NCBI RefSeq assembly: GCF_963576615.1 | Contig: NC_088711.1 | Span: 3,224,001-3,288,000 of the forward strand | Source of the DNA: Watersipora subatra | Taxonomy: Eukaryota; Bryozoa; Gymnolaemata; Cheilostomatida; Watersiporidae | Length of the DNA stretch: 64,000 bases | Direction of reading: 5' to 3' | Shown: positions 45,361 through 58,600 of the stretch, one piece after another | Layout of the letters: every line of letters begins with the position of its first letter | Numbering within the stretch: position 1 is the stretch's first letter | Notes under the pieces: generated by a model | Told to the model about the DNA's origin: nothing | The model's database searches: none | Seen by the model: only the letters and a program-made list of their open reading frames with translations | Made by a program: the position numbers and the translations under genes

Positions 45361-48137
45361 TTAGTCATAAAGTCGTCCCATTGGTTTCCTTTTCCCAGTC
45401 CTTCTGTATTCGGATCTCATATCCAGATATTCTCTTGTCACTTCATCGATATTCTTCTGATCGGACATTCTAGGAGAATAATAGTATTCTATCATCGTCT
45501 GACAAAAAGCTATAAATGCGCTGACAAAATCGACACAATGACCTTTAGCCGCTATTGGAATCAGCGCTGATTGAAATGAATGTAGGAGAAAGTAAACATT
45601 GTATTAGTTAAGACAAACATCATTCCAAGAATAAAAGTCAAGACTAACGAGTAACCATTTTCTGTAAGTCTCAACAACCAGCAGTGTAAATGTTCACAAA
45701 ATCTTTTAAGCCTACACTAAACTAGTCCATGAGCTAAAACAACATCGTTCATTCTGTCAGAGTTACATTCCCTTGCACAGTATTTATTACTTTTGACTGC
45801 ACACTGCGCACATTCTGTAGAATATGAACTTCCATACAACAAATATGTTAGATATAAGTACATTGTCATTTAAAAGAAATGTATTCCTTGAATATTAATT
45901 ACTCTATTAATTCATCACCAAAAATATTGTCGTTAATAGAAATGAAGCCTTACCGGTATATGGTTATCATATGTCATGTTATAAGCCTTACCGGTATATG
46001 GTTATCACATGTCATGTTATAACGACCAAAGATGGAATCAGTAATATAATTATCAGTAATGTAAACATCCTGTACTGCTTGGATTTACTAGTTCAAATGA
46101 AATTAATTATTGAAAATTAATTAATTGAAATTACACATTGAGTTTTGTTCAGCCTACATTTGCATGCGTGCACAACATGTGATGCGAATTTCTTAAACAG
46201 AGTGCTAGAGAAGGCAATGCTCTAAAGTTAATAGTACATATTAAATTACATCAAAACTAGCCTGGTTTCAACATCGAAACTTTCCTAGACCAAATGCTAC
46301 CAAATATCAATGTCAAAATGATGTCGGTGGATTATTCATTTTAACATGTTAACAAGCATTCTAAGCAAATTTGGCATTTTTCCTTGTTGGCGTTCATTGC
46401 AGTCTACGATTAAATCTTGGCATATAGAGTTAATATGTTTCGAGATTCTTTCCTCTGTAGAAACTGTCAGATATTAAAGCAAATATTCTTATAAGAATAC
46501 ATTGTTTTTTACTTAATGTTCCACAGTTTATAAACCAAATGATATGTACTTAAATTTATTACATATAACATTAAAACAGACATAATTTGTAGAAACTAAA
46601 TTGACTGTGACAAATGAAGTAATAAAAAATACGTTTTTTTATTGTCAGAAACTAATCAAAATGTTGAGTCCAATATTTACTCAATTTAAAACAAATGCTA
46701 AAAATTTATTTCATGTTTATTCACGCATACTTTTATTTCAAACTTTTCCAAAACATCTACCACGGGTGGGGTTCGAACCCACGCGGATATACATCCATTG
46801 GATCTTAAGTCCAACGCCTTAACCACTCGGCCACCATGGTTGCATGATACAGTATATATTATAGTATTATCTGAAAATATGATATCGAAATACGTATGAC
46901 ACAGAAACAAGTCATAACAAATATACATACGCTGCTTTTCCACAAGCCTCAAATAGATTTGCTAAAGGTCGGCATTGCCATGTCATCCGCATCATTCCAG
47001 CCTTTTCGGCACAACTGAAGAAGGCTAAATAAAAAAGTACGAAAACAGTATTACATAAAGTAGATTAGCAATTTGCTGAATATGTATAATATTATTGCTT
47101 ATCAACACTTCATAACCAAACAATTATTTGTTCGGGTGCATAATGCTCATTTGCTACTAATCCATGTCACTTAGACATGTTCATGCAAGGCATGATGAAA
47201 ACACTTTTGCTGCTTTTCATAAATGAACAAAATATAGTGTATCACAAGCACATGCACAAGAAAGGCCTAGGTCCTAGGAATGAATTTATAATAAAAGAAT
47301 TTATAATGAATGTGTTTGCTGTAATGAGTTGAGTTGCTGTAACAGGACTTTGCTGTAATAAGTTGAGTTGCTGTAACAGGAGTTTGCAATAATAAGTTGA
47401 GTTGCTGCAACAGGATCTTTCTGTAATAAGTTGAGTTGCTGTAACAGGATTATGATGTAACAAGTTGAGTTGCTGCAACAGGATTTTTCTGTAATAAGTT
47501 GAGTTGCAATAACAAGTGTTTGCTGTAATAAAAGCAAGTGCTGTCACAGGAAGATGTGTTGAAAAGGTGAGAATGGAATCATGAACCAGGCTGATCTATA
47601 TGATATTGTTAGCAATTGCAGATTTACATGCCCCTTACATCATTTATTAGCAAACTCTCCACAAAATATATCGGAAAGACGATCTGAGGCAAAATATCTG
47701 CTGAAACATTATCTATTAGAGATGACTTGGTACAAGCCATTCATTTACCTTCACTTTCTGCTTTGCACCAGATCGAATTGACTCTTTTTTTCATTATCTT
47801 TGGGATGAGCATTTCTTTCTCATGCCTTCGTAATGTTTCATCTTCAGGGTCCCCTTATAACAACAGAGGATATTCACTTTCAGTCAGTACTACTAACTCA
47901 ACCATGATATAAAAATTGTCCAAAAAACACTACATATTTAGAGTAAACCTTATGAAAAGTCTTACCCAACCCCATTGGCCCTTGAAAAGAGTTGTTGGCA
48001 TTTGACAAAGTGTCACGAACTTTATAAGGACCCCATATTCGCTCCCCTACAACTCTTTGTTGATGTGGTGGCTCTTGAATGGGTTTCTCAGTCTCAGCAA
48101 ATGAGGATTCATCCACTGCTGTTGTAGCCGAGCTCAT
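45361..48137 (-). CDS. CMC1: CMC1, COX assembly mitochondrial protein (twin CX9C), four coding exons
   Basis: Exons on the minus strand: 48137-47966, 47853-47749, 47024-46931 and 45520-45361 (stop 45363-45361). All are GT-AG with phases 1, 1 and 2. The core DPEDETLRRHEKEMLIPKIM matches human CMC1 (DPADQHLRHVEKDVLIPKIM). The two CX9C pairs are CKAESEAFFSC and CRPLANLFEAC, forming the CHCH helical hairpin oxidised by Mia40 in the intermembrane space. REYLDMRSEYRRTGKRKP matches the conserved C-terminal EYL..R.E.R.TG. CMC1 binds copper and stabilises COX1 early in complex IV assembly. The first ATG (48137) gives 176 residues; human CMC1 has 106. An in-frame ATG at 47975 (MGLGDPEDE) corresponds to the human start, so the first 54 residues may be an extension or 5' UTR. 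The join of exons 3 and 4 adds residues (GKAAAFIAFCQTMIEYYY) and is the least certain junction. A tRNA-Leu gene lies in intron 3. Confidence 0.85.
45945..46020. repeat. 38-bp perfect-type tandem duplication in CMC1 intron 3
   Basis: Two adjacent copies of AAGCCTTACCGGTATATGGT then TATCATATGTCATGTTAT with one base difference. Confidence 0.95.
46758..46840 (-). tRNA. tRNA-Leu (anticodon UAA)
   Basis: The minus-strand 83-mer folds as a class II tRNA. The acceptor stem pairs ACCATGG with CCGTGGT (one T-G pair), and the discriminator is A. The D arm contains GGCCGAGTGGTTAAGGC (A box). The anticodon stem TTGGA/TCCAA closes the loop CTTAAGA, giving UAA for UUA codons. A long variable arm follows, then the T arm GTGGG-TTCGAAC-CCCAC (B box). 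CCA is not encoded. A TTTT run about 5 bases downstream would terminate Pol III. It lies in intron 3 of CMC1, same strand, about 90 bp past the exon 3 donor. It looks functional and has no intron. Confidence 0.95.
47307..47540. repeat. 34-bp tandem repeat, about six copies, in CMC1 intron 2
   Basis: Units of the type GAGTTGCTGTAACAGGA then CTTTGCTGTAATAAGTT, diverging towards the edges. Period 34 was measured from successive GAGTTG words (47331, 47365, 47399). Confidence 0.9.
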
Positions 48138-50529
48138 GGCTTGTATCCTATGTCTCTAATAGATATGGCCAACAGGCATGTCTGACAGTCATGCAGAAAC
48201 AAATACAAAAACATGTAAATTAACTACAACTGTAAACACCACACGAAACGCAATGAGCCAAATAAATTATTTTGAGATAAACATATTACCGTGTGATGAA
48301 TAGCAGTGTAGTACATGTATATACGTATAAATGTTATTATGTGCAGAACGATAATTTTAATCCAGCTAAATGCTTCTATGTAATAAGAAAAAGCAGCACC
48401 CAATTTTCTGGCTTTATAATGAACATTGAAACAAAGCAAAAACTCGCTATGAAGCAGGAAACAGGCTTTTTGCAAAAAACAACTGGCTAGTGACAAAATA
48501 TTGAAATACACCAGCATATCTATTACTGAATGTAAAGTACTGATATATTGTCTATACCATAAAAAACATGATCAAAGCTTCACAATTTTTATAATAAATG
48601 GTATTCCATAGAATCATGACAACTTGATACAACTACTAATAAACTAGCTTAGACATTGATGATAAATCCTTACACGTACTTGCTTCTACATTTTAGTGTT
48701 TACGTATGGTAAGGCTAATAGCTTAACAATGGCTCTCTTATATTTGCATCATCAGAACCCAATGATCCTTATTGAGCCTTTTTAAGCTTATAATCTAAAA
48801 AAATGGTCTCCCGGAAGAATATTTCTTAAAATTCAAATTAAGAATGGATGGCACACTAACCTTGTTTAGAACACTCAAAAAATGAAAATTTAGAAGAAGT
48901 ACAAATGTGACACTTACTTTTTGTGTGAAGCTAATCTTCTTAAAACTGCAGAAAGCAAATTATTAGTTGTTGAATACAAACTTCAACAATTATGTTATTA
49001 CAAAAACTAAAAATTTGTGATATATTTGTGATAAAATTTGTGATACAAGAATAAGAAAGCCCTATGTATTAAGCTTTAATAAGGAATACAGATGCAAATC
49101 AAGAGAGCGTACATAACTCAAGGATGTTCCACAAACCTTTCTTAGAGGTGATTGTTCTGGTATTATACCAGAAATGGTACTCTAATTGGTAAGCTATATA
49201 TGATTGACCTTCGACTTTAGGTACTTCTACGCGTACAAATTAAGTAGTTTTTATCAAAGCTTGAAGCTCTGCCATTTTTTTTGTCATAGTATTATCTATA
49301 TATATATAGATATATAAAACTGAGATACTGCACACAGTACTTCATATTAAAACAGAATTTACACATGCACATTTATTCTATCACCTTATTCACGCCTACT
49401 AAACTGTCAACTCAAGTAGCACAACCATCCTCCTCAAGTTTTGATTGGTAGCAAAAATTAAACAGCACACACGGCTGAGGAGTCAAGTCTATTGGTGACA
49501 TGAGCTTGAGCTTTCATCATAAATAACAATAGCTTTAGAGTAAAACTTATATTTTTAATTGGTAACATAAAATAAACATGTGAAAATCATAGATAACGAT
49601 ACAGATGAAGCAAAGAAGCACTCTAAATACTGCATTAGTTATCTTGAAAAGAGATACAGCAAAATTAATTGCATGCTATCAAAAGCAAAATTAGTGACTT
49701 AGTTGGACGCAGCCTGTAACATATTATCTGGAAGTTCCTTTATGGGTTTTTTACACAAATTTGCTATAGGCATTTAAACTAAATCCACAAAGATAGCTTG
49801 CAGAATGCTATGCATAGCTGTCGCATGACATATCTGTTGTCAATCTTACTGGTGAGTGATAACCATTTTACCCACTGTTAGGCTGTCACAAAAATGACAA
49901 ACTCAAAGTAGTCAGCTCAGCCACAACAACTCAACCTCACGAGCTAACTCTCCTTGAGTTAGCTCTCCTTATTCAAAACGAGTCGTATTTTCTAAACTTC
50001 ATCCGTACAATACGTGTAACCTGTTATAGCTGCAGCCATACAGTGTCTATCCTTTTAGAGACAGCTAGTTGTTAATAACTTTTATCGATAGCAACTGACA
50101 TAATAATAAGTTGCGATAATGAAAAGACTCACTAATCAAATTGAACGCAAGCTTTCTAATTCAAGTTTCCAAAAAGCCTGTTTAAATAGAAATTAACTTC
50201 AGATGGATAAATACTTCACTAGTAAGATACCAACTTGGTTGTCATCCATTTTATGGCCGTGTATGACTTGGCTTTACCTATGTGTTTTTTAGCCTGTGTG
50301 AGCATTCAAAAGAAGCTGATCATAATGTGTGCAGTTATATTATAGCTAGACATAATTGTCTTCTATTGCATTCATTTTACTCTTTAGCTAGAAGTCTATG
50401 AAGAAGAAAGTGTCTAATGTTGTAGTGCATTGATGCTAGAGTTTCTAGATTTAGCACTTCAAGCGTTGGTTACACTTTTTATTTCTCTTACATTAAAAAT
50501 AAAAAACTGTACAGCGGTATTTTGCATCG
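48138..50529. other. Upstream region of CMC1 and unassigned sequence
   Basis: Holds the CMC1 promoter by position, but no clear core promoter element could be identified. No other gene seen. A short AT palindrome (ATCTATATATATATAGAT) lies near 49293. Confidence 0.4.
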
Positions 50530-52060
50530 TCTTTATGTTGTACACTTAATACTGTTGGCATGGGTCCCACACTGCTACACTACAATCTAAATGCGAACTA
50601 GATAGACTTGTGTAGGCCAGTAGTTTAGCCTGCTCAGGAGCATTGTACAAAGTGCGTTTGATCATACCGAGTTGGCGCTTTGTTTTTGATATTTTACTGT
50701 CAATACGAATTGTAAATGTAAGTTGGATTGTAAGATAACACCAAAGTATTTGGTCTCCTGCACAACTTCTAGAGTGGTATGCAGTACTGTGTAATTTGCT
50801 TGGGGTGATGTATGCTTTGTATTGAAGACAAGAACAGAACATTTGCCTATGTTGAAAGACATACACCAAGTCGAAGCTCAGGACTCTAAGGTATTAATGT
50901 TCTCTTGAAAGACCTGTTTGCCAGTGTGATTATTTACTACTTGGTAGATGACTAATTGGTAGATGTCAATGTACTAATACTACAGTTAACTTGAGTAGGT
51001 AAATCATTGATGTAAGCTAGAAGTAAAGTAGGGCCAAGAACAGAGCTGTGTGGAACGTGAGATGCGACCGGGAGTTCTATAAATGTTTGACCTTTAATGA
51101 CTTTTTACGATTATATAAGAAGCTGTGTATCCACATCAGTAATTGGTTGCTGATGTTTGGTACTGTGAATAACCTTTGCATCAGCAGTTTGTGGGGCACT
51201 TTGTCAAACGCTTTTGCAAAATTTAGTACTACACCCGCTGTCTTAACAAAATAATCCTCTTCTGAATCTATGTTGGCGATTATACAGTGTCCCATCGAGA
51301 ACAGCATTGAGCTCATGTAGAATTATATGTTGTAGGAGCTTACTCGAGATATTTGTCCAAGAGACTGGTAAAAAATTACTGGATTTGTCTTATACAACTC
51401 TTTTAGGCAGCGGCGTAACATTGACTAACTTTCATTCAGTTGGTAGTTCTGAAGCATGTGCATGCAAAATATGTGCATACATTTTTTCGGGCTTTCATCT
51501 GAGTTCAGCTGGTCTTCGGCACAGAATTGTGCACTGAAAAAATTATTCAACAAGTTAGCACATTCCTTGGAATCTTCACTATGGGCTCCATCGATACGAA
51601 CTAGTCTCATGACTAGTTTAGTTGTGCTCTGCATCTATTGTAGATGGTGATAGAAAAGTTTGATGTTGCCATTTTCGAGATGTTTGCATATTTTTGTGGT
51701 TAAATCGTCTTGCTCTGTTCGACATAATTGTCGGCATAAATTTACGCCTTTTTTCCTTGTATCTAGTTAGGTAGAAGAACTTCATAGTTGATGGTCATAA
51801 GTGATGTGTTTTATTACGTTTTGTCATCAGTTTTTTGGCGGCTTTATTAAACCAGATGGGTTCAGTGTAGTCCTTGTTTTCGATTGCCTTTTTGGAGAAA
51901 GATGCTTCGACAGCCATTTTAAGATGTTGACGGAAGTGGTTCTACATGTCATTGATATTGTTTATCTTGTTTAGTTTTAACTGCACAGGATAACAAACCT
52001 CTTAAAAATTTTTCACATCAGCCAGTCTATAAAGTTTAATGGCTCGACTCTGTGTGTGTG
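50530..52060 (-). pseudogene. LINE (non-LTR retrotransposon) ORF2 remnant
   Basis: Minus-strand pieces, in order from high to low coordinates, are: SKKAIENKDYTEPIWFNKAA (linker before RT, about 51.9 kb), FAKAFDKVPHKLLMQRL (RT motif A region, about 51.2 kb), PQGSVLGPTLLLAYINDLP-like sequence (motif B, about 51.03 kb), and WCMSFNIGKCSVLVF with YFGVILQSNLHLQF (after the catalytic YADD). The YADD box itself is degraded. The final piece KTKRQLGMIKRTLYNAPEQA matches the RT thumb of Jockey/CR1-like LINEs. Many stops and frame changes make it dead, and the 5' end is lost. Confidence 0.82.
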
Positions 52061-55000
52061 CTTCTCGCCGCTGGATATGTCTAATGTCTACACCCAAAAG
52101 AAAATGGTGACTTATTCAGGGACATATTACTTTTGAAGTTATACAAGCAGGGTTTGTTGTGCAAAAAAAGTCAAATGCATTTCCTTTAATGTGGATAGGT
52201 TGCTCAATTACTTGAGTCAAACTATTGATATAGTAGCTTGAAATCTTTTGTGGTGATAAGCCTGCTGGGCCAAGTATGCAAAATGTAAATTAGAATAATT
52301 AAAAAAGATCATACCATGTCGGAAGGTCTTTTAGGTATAAGTAAATAATTTCAATAAACCAAGCATGCACATAATGTAAGGGATTTTTTGATACAACAGA
52401 TATAGCAGCATGATGAAACTTCACGTCTGCACGCTAGTCAGACACGAAAATCATTGTTGATGTGTCTATTTTTAACGAACATGTTTGAAGAGTAAATTTA
52501 GTTCACTGTGAGCTCAACTAAAACTTACTTAATTGTGTACAGAAATAATAATTACCGTTTTATTACATTTACGGCAGCGATAATGGTAGCCTGTGATCTA
52601 CGTGACACCAAGAATCTGGAAAAGAATTTATACTTAGCGAGCCAATAAAAGATACCGCTTATCGCTGTTACCACTATAGGTTGCCACTGACCTCTGTTAC
52701 CTATATGCAGAGCCGTATAGTTTCACATGTGAAACTATACGACACTGGGTTGCATAAGTCAGTGGCTGTTACTAATAAGAGGCGTGTCAAGGACGATTGA
52801 AAAAAAGCAACCCTTTTTCCGCTTATGTAAATTAATTGTTCAGTACAGCATAGCACAACTCTGGTAAGTGCTTAGGAACAGCACTGGTCTACTTGAAAAC
52901 AAACCGTTTTTTATTTAGTGTTGCAATTTATCAACACTTATGAACTCAACATTGATTTAGTTTCACATATGAATTCTTTCAAAGTAAAAATTATTATAGC
53001 GTACCCAGATACCCTTTATATAGTTACAAATTCGCGTTACGGGATATTAGTCACCTTGTTGTATTCAGGCATGGTTAAGTATCGAATGGGTGATTATTTT
53101 TGTAAACCAGATGTGTGTAATCAAAATTGTTAGATTGTACTAACACTCACTTAATAGTGACACCGAGTCAAAGCCTGAGAGGTCTTAATTTTTTACGAAA
53201 AAACGTTAATAAAAGTGTTTCCTTTTTTAAACAACACTCTTATGTTATGTACATATGCTAATAACAATTTAAACTATTAAATTTTACACTTACGTATAAA
53301 CATACGAGTGGTCACACTCATATGACCAGTCAACACGTCTTGCAAGCATAACAGGGAAAGGCAAAGAGAATTTGTTGCCTAATCTAAATGCTTCTGATTT
53401 GCGTATGCAATGTTAAGGTGTTTGCACTGCGGTGTGCTTGTGGATTGGAGGACATTTAAAAACACTTACTAGAGTTAATCAGTGGATGGGTTATGGAACA
53501 TTCCCTTTTGGAAGAGGCAATACATTTTTGGTTGTTTCACACTGCTTGTTATGTAATGGAACGGAAGTTTATCTGAATAATTTATGATTTTTTTTAGTAT
53601 AGATAGTTGACAAATATTGGCATTTTTCACAAAATCTGCTCTGTTTCCTTGTAGTCCTAGATTTTAGTGTGTGGCTATCAATGACAAATGCTTTCTTCTA
53701 AGACACACTTTAATTTGAAAAACTAATGTGGAAGGAAAATAATGCGATGACATAATACACAAACAGAAGAAGCTAGCATTAGTTATTTTTTATGTATGTT
53801 ACGTTCTTTGCTGAACAACAAACAAAATCTGCCAACCAAGAGAGTGATTTTTGAACACTAATTACGTACCAGAAATGGCTTAATTTTCTAAGTCTAGTGT
53901 AAAAGGCTTCATGTTAAGCCCATGATTAACTTTTGAAGCAGAGCTAGGCTCGTAGTTCACTGTTATTGGCTGTTTTTTTTACGTTTCCAACACAGGCTAA
54001 AGTACCCTCTGCGCCTAATTATTTTTTATTTTTACTACTGTGTTAAAAACTAAGTCTGTAGCTTTTTCTGTTTTCAAAACTGTAGCACATTTTAAATTGC
54101 TTGATTTTGCATATGCATTCACTTGGTCTGCAATATTATAAGGATTTAGTATTTCACAGGTTCACAATGGATACATCTCGTTTTATTGGCATTATACGTT
54201 GTGATAATTGTGCTAGATATCTAAACAGTTTATTACATGAAATGACAGATTTATACCCTTAGTCCTTTAAAAACTGTTATTCCAGAGCAACAAATCTGTA
54301 ACAGGGTCTCCAGAAAAAATTGACATTCTTTTTGTGGCGCGATGTTTCCTTTCAATTATGTCAGTATCTGAAGTCTTTATAAGTGCAACTGACTATCTGG
54401 TTTATATCTTACTCTCCTAGCATAGGCTCAAGGCTTTACAATTGAAGCCATTGTCAGAAATATGTCAGTGGGGGAATTTTTTCTGAAAAAATATGGTACA
54501 GATGTTCTTCAACTAATGCAGCAGTTTTATTTTTGAGTTTTTTTGCATGACATCGTTGAAGGGTTACGCTATATAAGAATAAGGTACTGTAATCCATTAT
54601 AGTGAGTAACGGTCTGTTTTAGTCTCTTTTAGTTACTTTTCACACTTGGAATTGTTGAAACTAAACCTAATATATCATGATTCAGCTGAAATATATAACT
54701 TGTCAACTGTATTGTTTTGCTCTGAGCAACATGATATACTACATATAGCTTGCAGTAAGACTTGGTTATAATTTGAATGTGTAAAACCAAAAAATTGAAG
54801 GTTACCTACATGTAGTTAATTTCTAGAATTAGAAATAGCATTATTATGCATATTTAATGAAGCTGTTAGAAAATGGTGACTCAAATAAGCTTAAAATACA
54901 TTATGGTGCTATATAAAATGGTGATATATGACATTATCTGTCAAGGATTCATCGGGTCCCAATTAAATATTATTAGGTATGCTGTAATAAATAACATTTC

Positions 55001-55649
55001 ATTTTAGCGATATCTGTATCGTTATTCATTTGTGCGTTAAGGCAAGCTTCTATGAAAAAACCTCATGTAAAGGATCTAAGAAAACACTGAGCACTATCGA
55101 GGAGAATACCTGTCTGGACTTGACAGTACTTGTATGTTCCCGTGTGCTATTAATGGCATCATGAGCTCCTCTTATTTTTGTAACTCACTACATGTCTTGT
55201 ATGACACAACAACATTCTCTAATTTATATAATTTAGTACTGCTATCTCTTATTATTTATATTTGTATTATTTTTAAATTTCAATTTTTTAGTGAATAAAA
55301 ATCTATGAGCTGTCTATAGAAAAAAATTACAGTGCTATTCACTTCATGTTATAGTTCTTGTTGAGCTATGTTCGATTTCATCAACCGATATCAAGCGGAT
55401 TTTTGTTGTGGTTTTCTTGGTTTGCTCTTAATACACATCAGCATTCATATGTTTTTGGGACTTGCATTTTAATAGTTATGCACCTCTTTTTTATTACTAT
55501 CTAGGTAATTCTTTGACTTTGGGCTTGCTGATGTATTCTCTATTTACATTATATAGCTTTCATTCTTTATCTACGACATTCTAAACCGGTTATACCAGTT
55601 ATGGTGTTAGTTGTTTGTACGCTAATGTAAGTGCTAATCACTTTTGCAG
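52061..55649. other. Unassigned stretch upstream of OSBPL9
   Basis: No coding exon recognised. It should contain the OSBPL9 promoter and 5' UTR exon(s), since exon 1 as read begins with an acceptor-like CTTTTGCAG at 55649. Confidence 0.4.
52714..52741. repeat. 28-bp perfect palindrome
   Basis: The half-site CGTATAGTTTCACA is followed directly by its exact reverse complement TGTGAAACTATACG with no spacer. Confidence 0.95.
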
Positions 55650-55659
55650 TCGAGCCAGG

Positions 55660-58600
55660 ATGGAGGGACCACTAAGCAAGTGGACCAATGTTATGCAGGG
55701 ATGGCAGTATCGCTGGTTTGTGCTCAATGAAAATGTCTCTCTCCTTTCCTACTATACGGCAAGTTTAGTTCCAGTTCTTCCTTTTTGTTGCTATATCTTC
55801 CTGAAGATTTAGCCCACTACATGAGGTAATGTGAACTAGCAGGATTTGTTTGTTAAAGCTTGGCCTACACCAGATGCCGGTTGACAGAACGGGTATGTGA
55901 ATATTAGTGTAAAAGATATATGCCTGTTGTACAATGCAATGATCGATGTATTCACTACGCTTGATCGATGTCTCCGTGGGCGAAGTTACATTATATTGGT
56001 TAAAATGAAATTAATACTAATTTAAACATTTTGAAATAATAATATTTATAAACTGTTAATGTTTTATTAGCATTTTAATGTTTTTGTATTTTGTAGTTTA
56101 TTAAAATTCAACAGATTTTTTATTTTATAAAAGTGCATTTAACAGCTTAACATTCATTCAGATTTCACAGAATGTTCCAAAAAGTCTCCTCTGTTTTCTC
56201 TTATATGTCTTTATACTGATTACTAATACTGTTTGTGCTGGTATTTCACAAGTTGTTGCTTTGACTAAAATTATTAGTTTTAAATAACTAATCGTTGTGA
56301 TGACCTTCGTCTAATTGATTGTTGTACTAAATTTGTTGTTGCGGCGGAGTCTAGATTAGCGCTCAGACTAGACAGTAGAAAGATAATTCGATAAGCGTAT
56401 GATGTGAAGATATGGTAACTTGCCGAGGGCATGCATGGCAACATAACGGCAGCAGGATTCTAACAGCATCCAGTGTGATATAAACTTAGCTTAGTATATT
56501 GGTAGCGGTAAGAGTCAGGTGCACTGCACAAGCAATCAGTTTCACTGGAGGAACACATAGACTACTCACTATCTTAAGGATATCTAATGTGAAACTAATC
56601 ATAGAACAGTCTCTTACTAGCTGAGAGCTCACTTGTACTGTACTCCTTCCTGCAGCCCCTATTTATCGTACTTGTATTGGTTGTGCTGTGCTCGACAGCG
56701 TTGCGTTTTACACAACGAGAAGCTTTTTATTGTGCCTCAAAGCAATGACATCCGTGGTTTCAGTATAAGTTGCTATCCATCTGTCTGTGTGATATGCATA
56801 CAAATGTTGATGTTCATTTGTAACTGCTTTACAGTCGAAGGATAAAATGAAGAGAGGCTCGAGACGAGGATGTGTACGATTGAAGGTAGCGATCACTCTT
56901 ACTCATAGCATGTACATGTAGTTTGGGCAGGCTTCCAGCAATGGAATTCTGTCTGGAATGCCAGCGTGTCCTTGTGTCGCTGTATGGTGCTAGGGACTAG
57001 TTGCTAATTGGTCAAATGTTTGCCTAACGCTTATTGTTAAGCTCTGGTACTAGCCTTTTTGTAAATTCAACCTTGACATTCATACGCCACTTTCATACGC
57101 CATACCTTACTTGATACGCCAAAATTGTCATATGTCGGTGCAAATATTTTCATTCGAATATATTGTATTTTGTTGAATTCGTTCTGAGCTTAAAAAATAA
57201 TAGTAAGACAAATACATTATATAAAACTATATAATTAACTAAATGTCAAAACTTAAACTATATGTAAAACCAAATTAATAAAGTAATAATTGTTACTAAG
57301 TTTTTTGTTGATGCAATTTTTAAATTACTTTCATGTTTTATTTTCACCAACTTCTTCATTTAGCATACAGAACTGTAGGGGAGAAACTTTGTCCCATATA
57401 TGATATTTATGCGTCGAAACAAATATTTGTTCATATTTCACGTCACTTGCCGACAAATATGCATGTAACGGTAATCGTACCTAGAGGTTAGACTGTATTA
57501 GTACTCCGTACTCTTCACCACTGAATATTATCTAAAGTACATTTTGATACTAACTGGAGTCCGAAAAAGGTTTACTCGGTTGGTGTTAGAGGTCATGGCT
57601 GTGCCATATTCTCAACTGCAGGGCGCCATACTCGGTATTGATGATGATGATGAGTCAACCTTCACCATAACAACTCATGACCAGAAAACCTTTCATTTTC
57701 AAGGTACTTCAGTTATTCATTGTCTTTACAGAGCATAAGTCTTTACTCATACATGTAGATGTATAATATTAAGTTCCCATTATGCTTATGCATCAGAAGA
57801 CTGACTCCCTAAATATACCTGAGAGTTGTCTTCTAGTCTTTGAATTACCTTATTTGAATCTGAATAATGCATTTCATCTGAAGGATGCACGCGGCAATTG
57901 TGTAAGAATTAGTATTTTGTACGCTTTAGCCAGAGACAGGGAGGAGCGAGAGAAGTGGATGGAAAGGCTGGAGGAATCTATTAATCGAGCCTCAAAGCCG
58001 AGGGTACGATTGACCTTTATATTTATATCCTGTGGCCTGCTAGCTTTAAATATGCTAATTATCTATATCATCTTATCTCTTTAATATCTATTAATATCTA
58101 TTACATATGTAAGCTCTTGCACATTTTATCCTAGAGCAAACGGTGTGATCTCTTGATAACACTTACATTAGCTTTAGAAATTTACTCTCAAATATTAGTC
58201 ATTTTGTCCTTGTGGTACGTATCGGTATGAGTAATCAAGTTTAAATTTTGTAAGTAAAGACTTAGCCTTGTTTTTGATGTAGTCTAATATGGCTTCATTT
58301 GCTTTTCAATCAACAGATAGAAATGATGAGTATTTCCATGAGTCTATCAAAAGTAGAGTAGGTTGACAAACAATGTATTAAGTTGCTATGACAAGGATGC
58401 TTTGAACTATCAATCACTCCTGGTTGCTAGTAGAGATTCTATAAATAGATTTGTTGTGCACAAATAATTTCCTTGTTTACTTTAATGCCCGCCAAATGGC
58501 TTGGTTTCACTTGTGTTAGCCACTAGCAGACATAAAGTTTTATCTAGTAGAAAAACTTAGAAATGCTTTAGGTGGCTTATTTAATTATGTTTTTGTCATC

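Noticed and set aside
48224-48517. 97-codon minus-strand frame upstream of CMC1
   Set aside because: No conserved motif, and it is not joined to CMC1 by plausible splice sites.
52918-53133. 71-codon open frame
   Set aside because: AT-rich chance frame without family resemblance.
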